Assembly (NCBI RefSeq): GCF_001182785.1
Contig: NZ_CP012099.1
Coordinates: 612,501-676,500, forward strand
Source of the DNA: Bacillus thuringiensis
GTDB taxonomy: Bacteria; Bacillota; Bacilli; Bacillales; Bacillaceae_G
Length of the DNA: 64,000 bases
Reading direction: 5' to 3'
This document shows positions 60,373-64,000 of the stretch, in pieces. The position numbers were made by a program, and so were the translations under genes. The notes below the pieces were generated by a model, which did no database searches, had not been told where the DNA came from, and saw only the letters and a program-made list of their open reading frames with translations. Every line of letters starts with the position of its first letter. Position 1 is the stretch's first letter.

Positions 60373-61378
60373 GAGTTACGTCATCTCCTTTCTTATGTTG
60401 GAAGTTGAAGTGTTTGTAGCAAGTACAACGTACCCAATGGTCTGGTTTTGCTTCGTGTAGGATTGGGTTCTCTTCATGTTGATCGGGCCTAATCCATGGA
60501 ATTCGTGCTTGGAAGCGACAACCTGTGCGCGGTAACTTAGCTAATGTAGGTACAACGCCTTGAATAACATGTAATTTTTCTTTTTCAGCATATGCGGATG
60601 GAATTGAGTTTAATAGGGAACGAGTATATGGATGAAGAGGATTATTAAAAATCTCTTCTACTTTACCCGTTTCTACAATTTGTCCTGCATACATAACGAT
60701 AACGCGATCGGCTGTTTCAGCGACAACACTTAGGTCGTGGGTGATTAAAATGACACCCATTTTTGTTTGTTCTTGAATAGATTTTAGTAGTTCTAGAATT
60801 TGTGCTTGAATTGTTACGTCAAGTGCAGTTGTTGGCTCATCTGCAATAATGAGCCCTGGCTTACAAGCAATTGCAATTGCGATAACAATTCTTTGTCTCA
60901 TTCCGCCAGATAATTCGTGTGGGTATTGTTTATATGTAAGTTCTGGTTTTGGAATACCAACTTGATGGAGTAGTTCTATGGTGCGTTCTTTTTTTTCTGT
61001 TTTTGAAAGGTTTGTGTGGTAATTTAAATTTTCTTCGATTTGTTTGCCGACCGTCATAAGAGGGTTGAGTGCTGTAAGGGGTTCTTGGAAAATCATTCCC
61101 ATATTTGATCCGCGCACTTTATTCATCTCTGAGGCTGACATAGTCAGTAAGTCCTTATCTCTATAGTAAAGCTGCCCTTGTAATTTTGTATTTGCTTCAT
61201 TATGCAATCGCATAATGGAAAGGGCAAGTGCACTTTTTCCGCATCCTGACTCACCAACGATAGCAACAATTTCATTTTCATGAACAGTTAAGGATACATC
61301 ATCAACTGCTGCATGATACTGATCTTGTATACGAAAGGAAGTTTGCAAGTTTTCAATACGAAGAAGTGGATTCTTCAT
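60359..61378 (-). CDS. oppD: Oligopeptide ABC transporter ATPase OppD
   Basis: A 339-aa ATPase: Walker A GESGCGKSAL (Ser in place of Ser/Thr is normal), signature LSGGMRQRIVIAIAIA, Walker B LIIADEPTTALDVT, switch ITHDLSVVAETADRVIVMY, and C-terminal oligo_HPY region with NPLHPYTRSLLNSIPS. The open frame runs 35 codons further up, but ATG 61378 follows TGGAGGGA. First gene of the oppD-F-B-C-A operon, an order that differs from the A-B-C-D-F layout of B. subtilis opp. Confidence 0.9.
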   Translation of the reverse strand: MKNPLLRIENLQTSFRIQDQYHAAVDDVSLTVHENEIVAIVGESGCGKSALALSIMRLHNEANTKLQGQLYYRDKDLLTMSASEMNKVRGSNMGMIFQEPLTALNPLMTVGKQIEENLNYHTNLSKTEKKERTIELLHQVGIPKPELTYKQYPHELSGGMRQRIVIAIAIACKPGLIIADEPTTALDVTIQAQILELLKSIQEQTKMGVILITHDLSVVAETADRVIVMYAGQIVETGKVEEIFNNPLHPYTRSLLNSIPSAYAEKEKLHVIQGVVPTLAKLPRTGCRFQARIPWIRPDQHEENPILHEAKPDHWVRCTCYKHFNFQHKKGDDVTHGTA

Positions 61379-61535
61379 GGCTATCCCTCCATCTTTTCTG
61401 AAAAAACTAAATATTTTGTATGTTGTTGTTATTTTAATATAAATTGACAATGTTTGACAAGGGTAAGTTGAAAAAATATTCAAAAATCTTTTTATATAAA
61501 ATTTGAATGCAGTTGTATTAGGTGTTGAAGTTGTT

Positions 61536-61549
61536 TGGAAGCGCTAACA
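61536..61549 (+). promoter_or_regulatory. cre (CcpA) site upstream of the opp operon
   Basis: TGGAAGCGCTAACA matches TGWAARCGYTWNCW at 13 of 14, about 160 bp upstream of oppD. It could also affect read-through from glpT on the same strand. The region around it otherwise shows only AT-rich DNA. Confidence 0.55.
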
Positions 61550-61600
61550 TATATATGAGAGGAAAATAAATCTTTTGTAAGAAAAAAGATTTATATGTAG

Positions 61601-61642
61601 AAAAAAGAGAGGCATTCTGGAAAGAATGGTCTCTCTTTTTTT
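61601..61642. terminator. Terminator of glpT
   Basis: AGAGAG...CATTCT pairs with AGAATG...CTCTCT around GGAA. T-runs are present on both strands; on the minus strand it ends the glpT transcript. Confidence 0.85.
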
Positions 61643-61662
61643 GATAAGTATAATATTTGTAC

Positions 61663-63012
61663 TTAAGCTTGCTTTTGTTTTGTTGACCCTGTATTTAAAG
61701 TAAGGGCAAGGAAGAACATTGCAAGTATGCAAGATGCAAGTAATAAGATGAATCCGCCATCCCATCCGAATGCATCTACGATAAAGCCCATAGCGGCACT
61801 AGCGAAAGCAGCTCCGCCTAAGTAACCGAAGAATCCAGTTAAGCCTGCTGCAGTTCCAGCAGCTTTCTTTGGTGCTAAATCTAGAGCGTGTAGACCAATT
61901 AGCATAACCGGTCCGTAAATTAAAAATCCAATTGCGACAAGTGCGATACTATCAACCATTGGATTACCAGGAGGGTTTAACCAGTAAACAAGAACTGCGA
62001 TAAATACACCAACCATAAATAAAATACCAGCAGGTGCACGACGTCCTTTAAATAGTTTATCACTCATCCATCCGCAAAGAAGTGTACCTGGAATACCAGC
62101 CCATTCATATAGAGCGTAAGCAGTACGTGAGCTACTATGAGTAAAGCTTTTTTCTTCTACTAAATAAGTAGGAGCCCAGTCTACAACGCCGTAACGTACG
62201 AAATATACGAAAACGTTCGCAATAGCGATGTACCATAAAAACTTATTGTTTAGTACGTATTTAAATAAAATTTCTTTTGCCGAAAGTTCGCGTTCGCGAT
62301 CTTTTATTTTCTCATCTGGTGGATATTCTCCAGTATGCTCTTCAATAGAAGGTAGTCCACAAGATTGAGGCGTATCTTTCATCGTAATTAATACATAAAT
62401 ACCAACTAAAATTGAAAGAATACCTGGGAAGTAAAAAATACTTTTCCAGTCATCTGCGAAGAAGTATAAGCCTAATGTTACAAGAGAAGGCATAAGCGCG
62501 CCGCCGACATTATGAGCGACATTCCAAATAGACATTTTTGTACCACGTTCGCTAATAGAGAACCAGTGAACCATCGTACGACCACAAGGAGGCCATCCCA
62601 TACCTTGTACCCATCCATTTAAAAACTGAAGTACAAACATAAGTATAATGCTCGTTGTAATGAAAGAAAATGAGCCGAAAATAATATTAATGATACCTGA
62701 TAAAAATAGCCCAGCTGCTAAAAAGTAGCGAGGATTACAACGATCGGATACGATACCCATCAAGAATTTACTTAATCCGTAAGCGATAGATACTGCTGAA
62801 AGGATAACCCCAAGTTCCCCTTTACTAAAGCCTTGTTCGATTAAGTATGGCATTGCTAGTGAAAAGTTTTTTCGAACAAAGTAGTAACCTGCATAACCGA
62901 TGAAGATACCTAAGAATACTTGTAAACGTAATTTACGGTATTCGCTATCAACGCGATCAGCTGGTAAGCGTTCCGCGTGGGGCGCAGGTTTAAATAATTG
63001 TGTGAAAAACAT
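61663..63012 (-). CDS. glpT: Glycerol-3-phosphate transporter (MFS, organophosphate:phosphate antiporter)
   Basis: A 449-aa, 12-TM member of the OPA family exchanging glycerol-3-phosphate for phosphate. Family marks: [45 protein letters not shown], and the signature [22 protein letters not shown]-terminal segment order fits GlpT rather than UhpT. Promoter with cre site and a hairpin leader upstream suggest CcpA and GlpP control. In B. subtilis glpT is followed by glpQ; here the next gene on the strand is oppD, so glpQ is absent. Confidence 0.9.
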   Translation of the reverse strand: MFFTQLFKPAPHAERLPADRVDSEYRKLRLQVFLGIFIGYAGYYFVRKNFSLAMPYLIEQGFSKGELGVILSAVSIAYGLSKFLMGIVSDRCNPRYFLAAGLFLSGIINIIFGSFSFITTSIILMFVLQFLNGWVQGMGWPPCGRTMVHWFSISERGTKMSIWNVAHNVGGALMPSLVTLGLYFFADDWKSIFYFPGILSILVGIYVLITMKDTPQSCGLPSIEEHTGEYPPDEKIKDRERELSAKEILFKYVLNNKFLWYIAIANVFVYFVRYGVVDWAPTYLVEEKSFTHSSSRTAYALYEWAGIPGTLLCGWMSDKLFKGRRAPAGILFMVGVFIAVLVYWLNPPGNPMVDSIALVAIGFLIYGPVMLIGLHALDLAPKKAAGTAAGLTGFFGYLGGAAFASAAMGFIVDAFGWDGGFILLLASCILAMFFLALTLNTGSTKQKQA

Positions 63013-63065
63013 AAAATGAAAATCCTCCCCTAATTAATTCGAAGCGTTTTAAGACAGAGAATATA

Positions 63066-63109
63066 AAAAGGCCATGAAATATAAAAAAGTTTCCTTTTTT
63101 ATGATTCAT
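63066..63109 (-). terminator. Leader hairpin of glpT (candidate GlpP-controlled terminator)
   Basis: On the minus strand ATGAA and ATAAAAAAG pair with CTTTTTTAT and TTCAT around GAAA (two 2-nt internal loops), followed by GGCC and a T-run. In B. subtilis GlpP with glycerol-3-phosphate lets polymerase pass such a hairpin in glp leaders. Confidence 0.55.
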
Positions 63110-63158
63110 AGCCGTGTACTCCGTTTCTCCGTGACTGTCAATATTAACTTCGTCGAAA

Positions 63159-63195
63159 ATTATACAACTTTGTGACAAAAATGTAAACGTTTTTA
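63159..63195 (-). promoter_or_regulatory. glpT promoter with overlapping cre site
   Basis: Minus-strand TTTACA (63182-63187), 17-bp spacer, TATAAT (63159-63164). The plus-strand sequence 63182-63195, TGTAAACGTTTTTA, matches cre at 13 of 14 and covers the -35. Confidence 0.75.
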
Positions 63196-63281
63196 TGAAT
63201 AAAAGTATTGACGGATTTTATTCGTGGGATTAATATTTAAATACGTTAAATATTTTATTATTTAAATAAGAGGTGGATAAC

Positions 63282-63740
63282 ATGCCAAATGATATGAAGC
63301 ATATCGATAAAATTCAAGCTCTTGCCTTTTCGATTGGAAAGAAAATGCAGACGGAGTTATTAGAACAAATGCAAGCAACAGGACTTACACCACCGCAGTT
63401 TTATATTTTAAAGATTTTAGATCATTATGGGGCTTCAAGAGCGACAACATTAGCAAAAAAGATGTATGTGAAGCCTAGCGCGATTACAGTGATGATTGAT
63501 CGTCTAATCGATCAAGAACTTGTAGAACGCTATCACGACAAAGATGATCGTCGTGTTGTCATCATCGAGTTAACGAAAAAGGGGAAAGCTAGAGTAGAAG
63601 AGGCAATGACAGCTCGCAACGAGCATATTGCAAAATACTTTTCACATTTAGAGTTGCAAGAAAGAGAAGATTTATTACGTCTCTTTGAGAAGTTAGAAAC
63701 AATTATTTGCGGGACACAAGAGAAAAAAGAGAATAACTAA
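63282..63740 (+). CDS. MarR-family transcriptional regulator
   Basis: A 152-aa winged-helix regulator: N-terminal dimerisation helix, HTH (PPQFYILKILDHYGASRATTLAKKMYVKPSAITVMIDRLIDQELVER) and wing (HDKDDRRVVIIELTKKGKARVEEA). GTG 63273 is open, but ATG 63282 follows AGAGGTGG. It lies 19 bp upstream of an MFS exporter gene, the usual layout for a MarR-type repressor controlling a drug pump, and is divergent from glpT. Confidence 0.9.
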   Translation: MPNDMKHIDKIQALAFSIGKKMQTELLEQMQATGLTPPQFYILKILDHYGASRATTLAKKMYVKPSAITVMIDRLIDQELVERYHDKDDRRVVIIELTKKGKARVEEAMTARNEHIAKYFSHLELQEREDLLRLFEKLETIICGTQEKKENN

Positions 63741-63750
63741 GAGGAATTGA

Positions 63751-64000
<250 letters not shown>

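Overview
The window is low-GC Firmicute DNA and most likely comes from the Bacillus cereus group (B. cereus/thuringiensis/anthracis). Reasons: AT-rich coding with strong GGAGG ribosome binding sites, spore genes (sspH, a gerA-type germinant receptor operon), a B. subtilis-like siderophore uptake system, Rex/CcpA/Fur/TreR-type operators, and a gene order (aspA, lctP, dtpT, siderophore ABC, kbl-tdh, tre, ger, agcS) that I associate with the ~0.6 Mb region of B. cereus group chromosomes. I saw no rRNA, tRNA, CRISPR array, prophage or plasmid module. The backbone is ordinary chromosome interrupted by two IS3-family insertion sequences, with a possible IS200/IS605-type remnant at the left edge.

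Layout. 1-120: possible transposon end. 0.18-4.85 kb: nucleoside permease, VOC protein, CBS-domain membrane protein, aspartase. 4.87-6.16 kb: IS3-family element A. 6.2-10.7 kb: lactate permease with tandem Rex operators, a 50-aa ORF, an ArsR regulator, sspH, a peptide transporter. 11.1-15.1 kb: Fur-type siderophore ABC system. 15.2-19.4 kb: methyltransferase, kbl-tdh threonine catabolism, an orotate phosphoribosyltransferase paralogue with a Nudix enzyme. 19.4-24.4 kb: VWA/MoxR pair, cardiolipin synthase, a His/Gly-rich protein. 24.9-26.6 kb: PAS-GGDEF-EAL protein. 26.6-28.06 kb: IS3-family element B. 28.1-29.75 kb: amino-acid permease behind a histidine-codon leader peptide and attenuator. 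29.9-33.9 kb: treR-treP-treA. 33.9-37.6 kb: germinant receptor operon. 37.8-46.0 kb: kinase-like protein, alanine symporter, glutamine-type ABC operon, amino-acid permease, OsmC, HIT. 46.1-48.1 kb: ECF sigma and its likely membrane anti-sigma. 48.1-49.7 kb: WYL regulator and reductase-like protein. 49.7-55.7 kb: two-component system divergent from a lipoprotein, SulP transporter, universal stress protein, small membrane protein. 55.7-61.4 kb: opp operon. 61.7-64 kb: glpT, MarR regulator, start of an MFS exporter.

The common theme is nutrient acquisition and catabolism under global control. cre-like CcpA sites lie upstream of aspA, dtpT, kbl-tdh, tre, opp and glpT. Rex-like sites lie in the lctP leader, a Fur-like site in the siderophore system, TreR-like palindromes at treP, and a CodY-like site at an amino-acid permease.

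Three observations stand out. (1) The APC permease at 28.1-29.5 kb is preceded by a 19-codon leader peptide with four consecutive His codons, then five RNA segments that can form mutually exclusive hairpins ending in a strong terminator. This looks like ribosome-mediated histidine attenuation and suggests a histidine-related transport substrate. (2) Both IS3 elements lie in the loop, or at the loop/stem junction, of a bidirectional terminator between convergent genes; removing each element with one target duplication restores the terminator. (3) In both IS elements the orfA Shine-Dalgarno lies inside a long terminal hairpin followed by a T-run, which would silence read-through transcription. 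All functional statements rest on reading the sequence and on family knowledge; no database search was run.
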